Positions 16,741 to 23,286 of a stretch of 64,000 bases of DNA are shown in pieces. The notes under the pieces are model-generated. The model searched no databases. It saw only the letters and a program-made list of their open reading frames with translations, and was not told the DNA's origin. Source of the DNA: VRUE01 sp963817905 (lineage in GTDB: Bacteria > Actinomycetota > Thermoleophilia > Solirubrobacterales > 70-9); assembly GCA_963817905.1 (NCBI GenBank), contig CAWFPS010000002.1:310001-374000 (forward strand), read 5' to 3'. Position 1 is the first letter of the stretch, and every line of letters begins with the position of its first letter. The position numbers were made by a program, and so were the translations under genes.

Positions 16741-17021
16741 AATACACCTACACGGTCGGGGAGACCGCGGAAGTCCTCGGCACCATCACCGCCACCGCGA
16801 CCGGCAAATCTGCCGATCCCGACACGCTCACCTGCACCGTCTACCCGCCCTCTGGTTCCTCGTTCACGGTCCCGATCGAAGGCGCCGATGGCTCCTACTT
16901 GGCCGAAGTCCCCCTCGACCAGGAGGGCGACCACGTGGTCCGTGTGAAGGGCACCGGCAAATATCGGTGCGCGAAGGAACTGTGCCTCAAGGTGCGCCAC
17001 CACGCGGCGCCTGTTCCGTGA
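16737..17021 (+). CDS. Small Ig-like phage virion protein
   Basis: 94 residues. Beta-rich (KYTYTVGETAEVLGTITA, LTCTVYPPSGSSFTVPIEGADGSYLAEVPLDQEG split into strands) and similar to the N-terminal BppU-like or Ig-like accessory proteins placed beside fibres. It overlaps both neighbours (ATGA upstream, GTGA downstream), so it is co-translated with the fibre gene. Confidence 0.6.
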   Translation: MKYTYTVGETAEVLGTITATATGKSADPDTLTCTVYPPSGSSFTVPIEGADGSYLAEVPLDQEGDHVVRVKGTGKYRCAKELCLKVRHHAAPVP

Positions 17022-17233
17022 CCGAGGGTCGTCCTTCCAGCTATATCTGCTGGCATTGCGGCAGCCGGTTCGGGGGCGCCCCTGCAACCCATGCCCAGCT
17101 TCCGAGTGGCCGGGTTGTTCCCATCTGCGAGGACGGCGTGCTTGCCCTGATCCCTCCGCGAGTACAGCTCGAAGCACTTTGGCTGCGGTCCGTCGTCGAA
17201 TCCGGCGACCAGCGAACCGAGGCGTGTATCTGA
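17018..17233 (+). CDS. Small cysteine-containing phage protein
   Basis: 71 residues from GTG 17018, in a GTGA overlap. Contains YICWHCGSRF near the start and a single C in VVPICEDG, so a small metal-binding knuckle is possible but incomplete. It is the last gene of the late operon before the regulator at 17253. Unknown function. Confidence 0.5.
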   Translation: MTEGRPSSYICWHCGSRFGGAPATHAQLPSGRVVPICEDGVLALIPPRVQLEALWLRSVVESGDQRTEACI

Positions 17234-17252
17234 TCCACTTGAGTTTGAATCT

Positions 17253-17531
17253 ATGGACCCGAGCGCCGTCAGGGCCTTGGCTTCCCAAGGGATGGCGCGC
17301 TCCTCAGAACCGCAACCTGCTCTCGGCGAAGCCATTCGGCGAATTCGCGAACGGGAAGGGCTGAGCCAGGAAGCGATGGCGGATAAGGCAGCGCTGCACT
17401 GGACCTGGGTTTCGCACATCGAGTCCGGGCGAGTCAACCCGGGTTGGGGCACCGTGCGGCGGGTGGCGGCGGCGCTTGACGTGACCTTGGTTGAGATCGT
17501 GGCGCTGAGCGAACGCATAGAACTTGAGTGA
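17253..17531 (+). CDS. XRE-family HTH regulator
   Basis: 92 residues. Residues 25-82 (LGEAIRRIREREGLSQEAMA, HWTWVSHIESGRVNPGWGTV, RRVAAALDVTLVEIV) form a canonical Cro/CI-type helix-turn-helix. It lies between the fibre operon and a strong terminator. It may control late transcription or be a second superinfection-type repressor. Confidence 0.85.
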   Translation: MDPSAVRALASQGMARSSEPQPALGEAIRRIREREGLSQEAMADKAALHWTWVSHIESGRVNPGWGTVRRVAAALDVTLVEIVALSERIELE

Positions 17532-17567
17532 TCGTCTAAGATACCTCGCTCGATTCATGACTGGATC

Positions 17568-17604
17568 AAAGCCCCTCGGCTCTCCAAGCCGGGGGGCTTT
17601 TTTT
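17568..17604 (+). terminator. Rho-independent terminator of the late operon
   Basis: AAAGCCCCTCGGCT pairs with AGCCGGGGGGCTTT (one G-T pair) around CTCCA and is followed by seven T residues. It lies 36 bases after the XRE regulator stop, so it ends the long structural and lysis transcript. Confidence 0.95.
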
Positions 17605-17670
17605 ATGCGTGGATCCTGCCGATAGGCCCCCTAAACCGAGGGTGCCATTGCCGGGGGAGGGGAACGTTTC

Positions 17671-17856
17671 GTGGGTGGGGAGAGCGAGCAGGAACGCGCG
17701 CAGCTATGGGCGCTCTATTTCGGGATGAGAGGACTCCGTCGGCCACCGGAGTTTCTGCGGCGAGCGCAGGCAGAACTGCGGCATCTCCTTGAGGATGGTG
17801 CCTCGCCGCCGCCAGGAAGCGGCGGCGCACCGCCTCGGCTTCAACTCGTTAAGTGA
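17671..17856 (+). CDS. Hypothetical small protein
   Basis: 61 residues from GTG 17671 with GGGGAGGGG upstream. Helical first half (ERAQLWALYFGMRGLRR, PEFLRRAQAELRHLLEDG) then a Pro/Gly-rich tail. It converges on the minus-strand gene at 17863 with 6 bases between. Coding is plausible but unproven. Confidence 0.45.
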   Translation: MGGESEQERAQLWALYFGMRGLRRPPEFLRRAQAELRHLLEDGASPPPGSGGAPPRLQLVK

Positions 17857-17862
17857 AGCCCT

Positions 17863-18297
17863 TCAGCACAAGTTGAGCGAGTAGAAGGTGTAGGACCAGG
17901 ATCCAGGGATGCTGGCGAAGTTTCTGCAGCCCACCGGATAGGCGAAGTACGCCGGTCGCAGGACCTCATCGAGAAAGTTGCTCATGGGCACTGCGGCTAT
18001 TTGCTCCTTGAGCCCCTGGGCGAGAACCGATTCGAGTTCATCGGTTCGTTCCGCTCCCCTGCTCGCGACGCGCAATTCTTCCCGGGCGTTGGAGAGGTCT
18101 ATCCGCAGGTGTTCAATGAGCGCTGTCCGTTCCCGTAGCTTCCCGATCAGGCGGGCGCGCTGCAAGGAGAGCTTCCTATTCTTCATCTTCAGGGTGTGGG
18201 TCCGCTTCGCCGGCGACCCCGCTGTAGACGTCGCCACTGGCCCGACGACCACCAGGCTCGCGGCGGCCAGCGCGACTACAAAACATCTGCCCTTCAT
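17863..18297 (-). CDS. Secreted coiled-coil protein of the lysogeny module
   Basis: 144 residues. Signal peptide at 1-27 (VVALAAASLVVVGPVATSTAGS), then a heptad-rich helix from about 35 to 100 (LSLQRARLIGKLRERTALIEHL), then a short C-terminal domain with two cysteines (VGCRNF and final LC). It starts inside the stop of the repressor gene (ATGA), so both are expressed in the lysogen. An exported lysogen-expressed protein could act in superinfection exclusion or host surface change (inference). Confidence 0.65.
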   Translation of the reverse strand: MKGRCFVVALAAASLVVVGPVATSTAGSPAKRTHTLKMKNRKLSLQRARLIGKLRERTALIEHLRIDLSNAREELRVASRGAERTDELESVLAQGLKEQIAAVPMSNFLDEVLRPAYFAYPVGCRNFASIPGSWSYTFYSLNLC

Positions 18298-18596
18298 CCT
18301 GCCTCCCTCTTGCTCGGTCGGTCTTCCAGGTGTCGGAGCGCCTCGTGTCCTTCGGCGTCTACGGGTTCGGCTTGTCTCTGAGAGCGCCAGCCCTCCCAGC
18401 CGTCCTCAAGGAACCATATGGGGACGTCGCAGATCTCCGCGATCGCGACGCGCTCCTGTCGCTTGACCTTGCGTGCCCCTCCCTCCGAGCGCTTAACGGT
18501 TCGCACATGGACGCCCAGCTGTTCCGCCAGGGCTTCTTGCGATAGCCCTGCGTACTCGCGCGCTGCGCGGAGCCGGTGGGGGAGCGTGTTCGGCAT
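18294..18596 (-). CDS. Phage immunity repressor, XRE family
   Basis: 100 residues from ATG 18596 (MPNTLPHRLRAAREYAGLSQ). Residues 6-62 are an HTH domain (GLSQEALAEQLGVHVRTVKRSE). The tail WFLEDGWEGW resembles the C-terminal stub of short repressors. It is divergent from a Cro-like gene with 84 bases between, the standard lysogeny switch layout. Little SD is visible, so it may be leaderless. No protease-type (LexA) domain is present. Confidence 0.8.
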   Translation of the reverse strand: MPNTLPHRLRAAREYAGLSQEALAEQLGVHVRTVKRSEGGARKVKRQERVAIAEICDVPIWFLEDGWEGWRSQRQAEPVDAEGHEALRHLEDRPSKREAG

Positions 18597-18641
18597 TTCG
18601 CCGCACCGTAGTGACCCAATCTGCCTCGCAGCGGCTAGTCG

Positions 18642-18670
18642 TTGCACGTCGTTCGACCATCTGCTACCTT
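18642..18670 (+). promoter_or_regulatory. Promoter of the early (Cro-side) operon
   Basis: TTGCAC (18642-18647), 17-base spacer, TACCTT (18665-18670). Transcription would start about 18677, only a few bases before ATG 18681, so the first message is probably leaderless. A direct repeat, ACTAGATGGC / ACTAAATGGG, covers the start region and is a candidate repressor operator. Confidence 0.6.
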
Positions 18671-18680
18671 TCGGGACTAG

Positions 18681-18959
18681 ATGGCACTAAATGGGACACA
18701 CCGGGAAATGAAGCGGGCTGCACGTCGGCCCCGCCGGCCCAACTACCGCCTGCAGGAGCTGCGAATCAACCGAGGCCTCTCGCCCAACGAGCTCGGCTAC
18801 CGCGCCGGACACATCAGCGGCAAGACGATCCGCGATGCAGAGGCCGGCCGGGTCATTCCCCTGCCACGCACGCAGTTCGCCGTCGCGGCGGTCTTCGGCC
18901 TGAAGCCGACCGACATCTGGCCGGTCGACGGACAGGAGGTTCTCAGTGGTCAACCTTGA
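18681..18959 (+). CDS. Cro-like HTH protein 1
   Basis: 92 residues from ATG 18681. HTH region RLQELRINRGLSPNELGYRAGHISGKTI (split helices) followed by QFAVAAVFGLKPTDIWPVDG. It faces the repressor gene and heads the early operon. The xTDIWPxD ending is shared with the next gene, suggesting an old tandem duplication. Confidence 0.8.
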   Translation: MALNGTHREMKRAARRPRRPNYRLQELRINRGLSPNELGYRAGHISGKTIRDAEAGRVIPLPRTQFAVAAVFGLKPTDIWPVDGQEVLSGQP

Positions 18960-19149
18960 GCGCGAGAGGATCAACCGCGGCCTGTCCCAGCGCCAGGCCG
19001 CCAAGGGCGCTGGTATAGCGGCCAGCGTCTGGGGGAGGGCCGAGGCCGGCGAGTCTCTCCATCCTGCGAACGCGAAGGCGATCGCCGATTTCCTCGGCGT
19101 CCAGGTCACCGACATCTGGCCCCTCGACGAGGAGCCAGCAGCAGCATGA
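18946..19149 (+). CDS. Cro-like HTH protein 2
   Basis: 67 residues from GTG 18946 with AGGAGG 7 bases upstream; overlaps gene 1 by 14 bases. Sequence LERERINRGLSQRQAAKGAG and VWGRAEAGESLHPANAKAIADFLGVQVTDIWPLDE (read as HTH helices) is a minimal XRE fold. Together with 18681-18959 it makes two adjacent Cro-like proteins. Confidence 0.8.
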   Translation: MVNLERERINRGLSQRQAAKGAGIAASVWGRAEAGESLHPANAKAIADFLGVQVTDIWPLDEEPAAA

Positions 19150-19355
19150 GCCTCCCCCTCTACATCGTCCTCGCCGCGATCCTCGTCTCCTGCATCGCCG
19201 TCCTCCTCTTCGGCGTCTACGCCGACCACGTCCGGCAGCAGCGCCGCCGTCGCCGGCGCCTGCTCACGATTGAGATCAAGGGCGACAGCTCCAAGCTCGC
19301 TGAAGCCCTCCGCCCCACCGGCGGCTCCTACCGCAACTGCGAGGACGCCCGATGA
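19146..19355 (+). CDS. Small membrane protein
   Basis: 69 residues, ATGA overlap. One N-terminal membrane span (LYIVLAAILVSCIAVLLFGVY) followed by a run of arginines and a short soluble tail. Probably anchored with the tail inside. Function unknown. Confidence 0.65.
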   Translation: MSLPLYIVLAAILVSCIAVLLFGVYADHVRQQRRRRRRLLTIEIKGDSSKLAEALRPTGGSYRNCEDAR

Positions 19356-19501
19356 CACTGCCGACCCCCGGCCCCGGCCGCCCCCAGCACCCGAGCTACT
19401 CCGAGCCCGGGCCGCTGTTCGACCTCGTCGACCTGGGCGTCCTGATCCTGATCGTCGTCCTCTTCGGCGGGCTGTACGCGCTCGTGGAAGCGGTGGTCTG
19501 A
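19352..19501 (+). CDS. 49-residue membrane protein
   Basis: ATG at 19352 overlaps the previous TGA; stop TGA 19499-19501 overlaps the next ATG by one base. Pro-rich N-terminus (MTLPTPGPGRPQHPSYSEPG) and one C-terminal membrane span (VLILIVVLFGGLYALVEAVV). The overlaps on both sides and clean hydrophobic helix support coding despite its size. Confidence 0.65.
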   Translation: MTLPTPGPGRPQHPSYSEPGPLFDLVDLGVLILIVVLFGGLYALVEAVV

Positions 19502-20310
19502 TGGCCTCCGCTTTCTGTCAGGGCTGCGGCACCAACCTCCCATACAAGGGCCGCGGCCGTCCGCCGAAGTGGTGCAAGCGCTGTCGGAATGCGCAGATCG
19601 CCGAGAAGCAGCGCGCCTACTATGAGGCCAACAAGGCCGAGATCGCCGAGAAGCAGCGCGCCTACCGCGAGGCCAACAAGGCCGAGATCGCCGAGAAGAA
19701 GCGCGCCTACTATGAGGCCAACAAGGCCGAGATCGCCGAGAAGAAGCGCGCCTACCGCGAGGCCAACAAGGCCGAGATCGCCGAGAAGAAGCGCGCCTAC
19801 CGCGAGGCCAACAAGGCCGAGATCGCCGAGAAGAAGCGCGCCTACCGCGAGGCCAACAAGGCCGAGATCGCCGAGAAGAAGCGCGCCTACCGCGAGGCCA
19901 ACAAGGCCGAGATCGCCGAGAAGCAGCGCGCCTACTATGAGGCCAACAAGGCCGAGATCGCCGAGAAGAAGCGCGCCTACCGCGAGGCCAACAAGGCCGA
20001 GATCGCCGAGAAGAAGCGCGCCTACTATGAGGCCAACAAGGCCGAGATCGCCGAGAAGCAGCGCGCCTACTATGAGGCCAACAAGGCCGAGATCGCCGAG
20101 AAGAAGCGCGCCTACCGCGAGGCCAACAAGGCCGAGATCGCCGAGAAGCAGCGCGCCTACTATGAGGCCAACAAGGCCGAGATCGCCGAGAAGCAGCGCG
20201 CCTACCGCGAGGGCTCCCGTTCCTGCTCGCAGTGCAATGAGCACCTTCGCCAACCCACCCATGACGGCCTTTGTGGATTCTGCCGAGAGGAAGCGGGGTT
20301 GGCCGCCTGA
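19501..20310 (+). CDS. Double zinc-ribbon protein with thirteen 15-residue helical repeats
   Basis: 269 residues from ATG 19501. Residues 5-30 contain FCQGCG and KWCKRCRN (four cysteines, zinc-ribbon like). Residues 42-236 are 13 near-identical copies of EANKAEIAEKKRAYR, varying only at K/Q and Y/R, predicted as one long charged helix. Residues 237-269 contain CSQC and LCGFC, a second four-cysteine site. The product looks like two metal-binding ends held apart by a rigid rod of about 30 nm if fully helical. Related A-Y-R-E-A-N type repeats occur in phage proteins of unknown function. Repeat number is likely to vary. Confidence 0.75.
   Translation: MASAFCQGCGTNLPYKGRGRPPKWCKRCRNAQIAEKQRAYYEANKAEIAEKQRAYREANKAEIAEKKRAYYEANKAEIAEKKRAYREANKAEIAEKKRAYREANKAEIAEKKRAYREANKAEIAEKKRAYREANKAEIAEKQRAYYEANKAEIAEKKRAYREANKAEIAEKKRAYYEANKAEIAEKQRAYYEANKAEIAEKKRAYREANKAEIAEKQRAYYEANKAEIAEKQRAYREGSRSCSQCNEHLRQPTHDGLCGFCREEAGLAA
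19624..20208 (+). repeat. 45-bp tandem repeat, 13 units
   Basis: Thirteen head-to-tail 45-bp units (585 bp) inside the gene at 19501, plus a diverged partial unit just upstream. Units differ only at the K/Q (AAG or CAG) and Y/R (TAT or CGC) codons. The unit is a multiple of three, so recombination changes length without breaking the frame. The near-identity of DNA suggests recent expansion. Confidence 0.95.
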
Positions 20311-20591
20311 TGCCCCACCGCCTCTCCCGCCGCGAGGCCCGCCAGGTCCGCACCGCCAAGGTTAACCGCTCGCGACCCCGCGGCCAGCGCGTCCTCGTCT
20401 TCGACCGCGTACACCCCCACTGCGGCGCCACCGGCTTCACCGTCCCCGACGACCTGGTCGAGCCCGACGACGGCGGCCGCCCGATGGTCCGCATCGACCT
20501 CGACCCCGGCGCCGCCGCCGACCATTGCTACGCCGAGGGCCGCCAGCTGATGCCCTGCACCTACTCCTACAGCGGGGGTAACGATGCCTGA
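20310..20591 (+). CDS. Hypothetical small phage protein
   Basis: 93 residues, ATG overlapping the previous TGA by one base. Basic start (MPHRLSRREARQVRTAKVNRSRPRGQ), then VLVFDRVHPHCG and two more cysteines (HCYAEG, MPCTYS). Possible metal-binding protein. Unknown. Confidence 0.6.
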   Translation: MPHRLSRREARQVRTAKVNRSRPRGQRVLVFDRVHPHCGATGFTVPDDLVEPDDGGRPMVRIDLDPGAAADHCYAEGRQLMPCTYSYSGGNDA

Positions 20592-20661
20592 CGGCCCCAC
20601 ACGACTGGTCCGCGACAGCGCCAACGGAGCCGTGAATGCGGTGGGGAGGGGCTTGGGGTAG
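20584..20661 (+). CDS. Possible 25-residue peptide
   Basis: ATG at 20584 overlaps the previous gene by 8 bases; TAG at 20659-20661 touches the next ATG. It fills the only gap in an otherwise fully overlapped operon (MPDGPTRLVRDSANGAVNAV). It may only be a translational link between flanking genes. Confidence 0.3.
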   Translation: MPDGPTRLVRDSANGAVNAVGRGLG

Positions 20662-21261
20662 ATGGCGGACTGCACCTTCGATATCACCCCGGCCGACTGC
20701 GACTGCGAATACCCCTGCTCCTGCGTGAACTTCAGGGGCAAGCGCTTCCCCGGCGGACCCCGCGAAGTCGTCCACCACCTCCTCAGGGGCCCACACCGCG
20801 TACAGCAGGACGTCCACGACTTCCACCGCACCTGCGACCTCCCCATCGGCAAGACCCCGGCGATCCGCGACCCCCAGCTCAGGGCGGACCTGATCCTCGA
20901 GGAGGCCCGCGAGACCGCAGAAGCGATCACCGGCCGCCCCGTCTACATCGAGTTCGGCGACGGCGAACCCGAGCGCCAGCAGTCCCTCGCCGGCGCGATC
21001 GACGGCCTCTGCGACCTCCTGGCGACGACCTACGGCGTCGCCGTCACCTTCGGTATCGACCTTGCCCCCTTCTGGGAAGAGGTCCACCGCACCAACATGG
21101 CCAAGGCCGGCGCGCCCAAGCGCGAGGACGGCAAGATGCTCAAGCCTGAGGGCTGGCAGCCACCCGACATCGAGGGCCTGCTCGCCAAGCTCTACCCGGG
21201 CGTCTGCCGGCAGTGCGGCTGTACTCCCGAGGGGCCCATGAACACCCGCGGGGACTCTTGA
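20662..21261 (+). CDS. MazG-like NTP pyrophosphohydrolase
   Basis: 199 residues. The segment with HDFHRTCDLPI, LRADLILEEARETAEAI and AGAIDGLCDLLATTYGVAV carries the E-x2-E...D-x2-D-like order of all-alpha MazG-type enzymes (EEARETAEA, DGLCD), and the end NMAKAG and GKMLKPEGWQPPDI matches phage homologues. These hydrolyse (d)NTPs or alarmones to monophosphates. An extra cysteine-rich N-terminus (DCDCEYPCSCVNF) and a C-terminal CRQCGC pair may bind metal. In phages this may counter host stress signalling or tune nucleotide pools. Confidence 0.75.
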   Translation: MADCTFDITPADCDCEYPCSCVNFRGKRFPGGPREVVHHLLRGPHRVQQDVHDFHRTCDLPIGKTPAIRDPQLRADLILEEARETAEAITGRPVYIEFGDGEPERQQSLAGAIDGLCDLLATTYGVAVTFGIDLAPFWEEVHRTNMAKAGAPKREDGKMLKPEGWQPPDIEGLLAKLYPGVCRQCGCTPEGPMNTRGDS

Positions 21262-21488
21262 AGTCCGAGACCCAGATCGAACTCGAGCGCAAGGCATGGG
21301 CGAAGGTGATCCACGCCTGGCTGGTGGTCTCCAAGGCCGTTGAGCGCCCCGACCTCACCGCCGACCAGCTGGACGAATACGACCGCGCGATGCGCGACGC
21401 GATCGCGATCGCACACGACTGGGGCCTCAACTCGGAAGCGATCATCGACGAACTCACTGCATCAGAGACGGGGACCAAGGCGGCGTGA
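21258..21488 (+). CDS. Hypothetical small helical protein
   Basis: 76 residues from TTG 21258 in a TTGA overlap. All helical (ELERKAWAKVIHAWLVVSKAVE, LTADQLDEYDRAMRDAIAIAH). It sits in the early operon between the MazG-like gene and a cysteine-rich protein. Unknown. Confidence 0.5.
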   Translation: MKSETQIELERKAWAKVIHAWLVVSKAVERPDLTADQLDEYDRAMRDAIAIAHDWGLNSEAIIDELTASETGTKAA

Positions 21489-21688
21489 CCGTGGCCGAGC
21501 TCACCACACGGACGCGCGGCCCGGAATTCCTGGCCAAGCACGACGGCCCATGCAAGGGCTGCCCCGACCCGATCGTCAAGGGCGAGTCCTACTGCTCCGT
21601 TGTCGAGAAGGTCGGCACCATGCACTCGCTCTGCGCGGCCAACTACTGCCGTGTCCTCGCCGAACACGCCGAGGAGGGCGAGGAGTGA
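21485..21688 (+). CDS. Small zinc-binding protein
   Basis: 67 residues, GTGA overlap. GPCKGCPDPIVKGESYCSVV and MHSLCAANYC give five cysteines and a histidine in a compact zinc-ribbon-like layout, a type common in phage early regions. Could bind nucleic acid or a host protein. Unknown. Confidence 0.55.
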   Translation: MTVAELTTRTRGPEFLAKHDGPCKGCPDPIVKGESYCSVVEKVGTMHSLCAANYCRVLAEHAEEGEE

Positions 21689-21951
21689 TCCCGGCAAGCG
21701 ACGACTCGATCGTGCTCGCCGTGCAGCGCGGCACAGCACGGGGCCTCCAGGCGGTCCTACAGGCCCGCCACCCGCACCTCTCCTTCGAGATGATCATCCC
21801 AGCCGAACGAGGCAAGCGGCCCGCTGGGCCGACCGGAGCCGCTGAGCCCGGCGGGCTCGTGACCGGCGGCGACGATTCGGACGCGCTCCCCGATGGGAGT
21901 GCGGTCCCTGGCTCGCCCGCGAAGCCAGACGATCGAGAAAGAGCTGCGTAG
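21685..21951 (+). CDS. Last early gene, antisense-overlapping the integrase
   Basis: 88 residues from GTG 21685 in a GTGA overlap. The first 40 residues (IPASDDSIVLAVQRGTARGLQ) look natural; the remainder runs opposite to the 3' end of the integrase and is Pro/Gly rich. The 195-bp convergent overlap means either that the protein tolerates an unstructured tail or that the gene was truncated by a rearrangement next to the integrase. Confidence 0.4.
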   Translation: MIPASDDSIVLAVQRGTARGLQAVLQARHPHLSFEMIIPAERGKRPAGPTGAAEPGGLVTGGDDSDALPDGSAVPGSPAKPDDRERAA

Positions 21952-23202
21952 GGCTTGACGGCGCTCGGCAACAGTCAGGTTGTCCCACATCTCCTCGAGG
22001 GTGCCCGGCAGCACCCGCGGCGCCGCCAGCCTTGCCGCCGCCAGCTTGCGCCGGGCCTCCTCGACCGCCGCGACACGGCTGCGCATCCCCGCCTCGAAGT
22101 GCTCGGCGCCGACCTCGCTGATCCGCACCGTCTCCTGGTACAGCGACAGCTCGGCCTCGGCCTCCTCGAGCACCCGCTGCGCGAGCTCCACCGCCGAGGT
22201 CCGCTCGCTCGCTGCATAGGCGACCTCGCGAGAGTAGGCGAAGAGCACGGCGACGACGTGCTTCTCCAGCTCGGCGTTGGCCGACGCCGGCGCCGGGCAC
22301 TCGCCCCCCAGGTGGTAGCGCCGGCACTCGTAAAAGCGGACGCCGTTGCGCACCCGCGCGCTCACCGTCCGCGAGCAGCCCGCGCACCGCACCAGCTTCG
22401 CCAGCAACGCCGGGCCATGCTCGCCGCGGGGCGGCTTGGGCTGCTCGAGCAGCGCCGCCTCGAAGGTGGCGCGATCGATGAGAGGATCGACGGCGTCGGG
22501 GTTGACGTTCTCCCCCTGGCGGATCTCGCCCAGATTGAGGCGGCTACGCACCAGGTCGCGGATCGCGGAGCGGCTGAGCGTGCGGCCCGCCTGCAGCTCG
22601 ATGTAGGCGCTGATCTCCCGCCACGTCTGTCCCGCCGCGCGCCGTCGCACCGCCTCCGCCCGCACAGGACCCTCGACGGGGTGGTGCTCGAGGCGACGAT
22701 CCTCGTTCTTGCGAAAGCCAAACGGGATGTGTGGCGCCGTCCACACGCCGCGGGCAATGGCGTCGGCCTTCGCCTTCTCCAACCCCTCGGCCGCCTCTTC
22801 GCGCTCGGCCTGGGCAATCGAGAAGAAGAAGTTGCGCGTCATGCGCCCGCTCGGCGTCTTCGGGTCGACCGGCTGAGAGGCGGAGTGCAACTCTCCGCCC
22901 ACGCCTTCGATCACCTCGAGGAACCGCAGGCTCGACGAGAGCGAGCGGGTGAAGCGGGCGAAGTTCCAGACGACGATGCCGGTGAGCTCGCCTCGTTCGA
23001 TCCGCTCGATCGCGCCCTGCAGGATCGGCCGGTTGTCCTTCGCGCCGGTTTGATCCAGCTCGGCAGGCAGGATCTCCAGCTCGACGCCCTTGCGGCCCGC
23101 GGCCCAGCGCCGAATCTCCCTCTCCTGCAGCATGGGGGAGATCAGCGTTTTCGAGCGGTCGCCAACTCGGCTGACCCTTCGGTACCCGGCATACAGAGCC
23201 AT
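21757..23202 (-). CDS. Large serine recombinase (phage integrase)
   Basis: 481 residues. Residues 1-150 form the resolvase catalytic domain (YAGYRRVSRVGDRS with Ser11, then VVWNFARFTRSLSSSLRFLE with the paired arginines). About 155-260 is the recombinase domain (GVWTAPHIPFGFRKNED, TWREISAYI). About 275-315 is a zinc ribbon (CAGCSRTVSARV, YECRRY, GECP) and about 330-420 a coiled coil. This is the phiC31/Bxb1 class that inserts phage DNA at attB without host factors and needs a separate directionality factor to excise. It is transcribed away from the chromosome gene at 23287. Confidence 0.93.
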   Translation of the reverse strand: MALYAGYRRVSRVGDRSKTLISPMLQEREIRRWAAGRKGVELEILPAELDQTGAKDNRPILQGAIERIERGELTGIVVWNFARFTRSLSSSLRFLEVIEGVGGELHSASQPVDPKTPSGRMTRNFFFSIAQAEREEAAEGLEKAKADAIARGVWTAPHIPFGFRKNEDRRLEHHPVEGPVRAEAVRRRAAGQTWREISAYIELQAGRTLSRSAIRDLVRSRLNLGEIRQGENVNPDAVDPLIDRATFEAALLEQPKPPRGEHGPALLAKLVRCAGCSRTVSARVRNGVRFYECRRYHLGGECPAPASANAELEKHVVAVLFAYSREVAYAASERTSAVELAQRVLEEAEAELSLYQETVRISEVGAEHFEAGMRSRVAAVEEARRKLAAARLAAPRVLPGTLEEMWDNLTVAERRQALRSSFSIVWLRGRARDRTPIGERVRIVAAGHEPAGLSGSGRPSGPLASFGWDDHLEGEVRVAGL

Positions 23203-23286
23203 TACGTCCCTATCGTTGGTAACAGGTGTGCAGAAAGCGCGTCACTGGCTTGCCAGCCTAGCGGCCTCCCTACAATTTGCAGCCGA
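23203..23286. other. Probable prophage right junction and PBP promoter region
   Basis: 84 bases between the integrase start and the PBP start. Serine-integrase attachment sites usually lie right beside the integrase start, so attR or attL probably falls here. TACAAT at 23271-23276 is a good -10 for the PBP, with a weak TTGCCA 15 bases upstream; the message would be nearly leaderless. Integration may therefore have replaced the original upstream region of the PBP. The core cannot be defined without the other end. Confidence 0.4.

Larger units (their letters stand above)
1..23286. mobile_element. Prophage, right-hand portion (siphovirus type, serine integrase)
   Basis: Continuous block of phage genes from an HK97-fold capsid C-terminus at the window edge to a large serine integrase. 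The order (capsid, connectors, tail tube, chaperone, tape measure, distal tail, lysis, regulators, small early genes, integrase) is the standard order for long non-contractile-tailed phages. Terminase, portal and protease would lie upstream, outside the window. No DNA polymerase, helicase or primase is visible in this part. The right boundary is placed between the integrase start (23202) and the penicillin-binding protein start (23287); the exact attachment core cannot be read because the other end is missing. All structural frames except the expected frameshift are open, so this part of the prophage looks intact. Confidence 0.93.

Noticed and set aside
19328..20494. Long open frames on both strands through the 45-bp repeat
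   Set aside because: They are created by the repeat itself. Only the plus-strand frame with zinc ribbons and start/stop overlaps is consistent with its neighbours.
21955..23286. N-terminal extension of the penicillin-binding protein through the integrase
   Set aside because: It is the antisense of a well-supported serine integrase. The PBP begins with its basic tail and membrane span at 23287.
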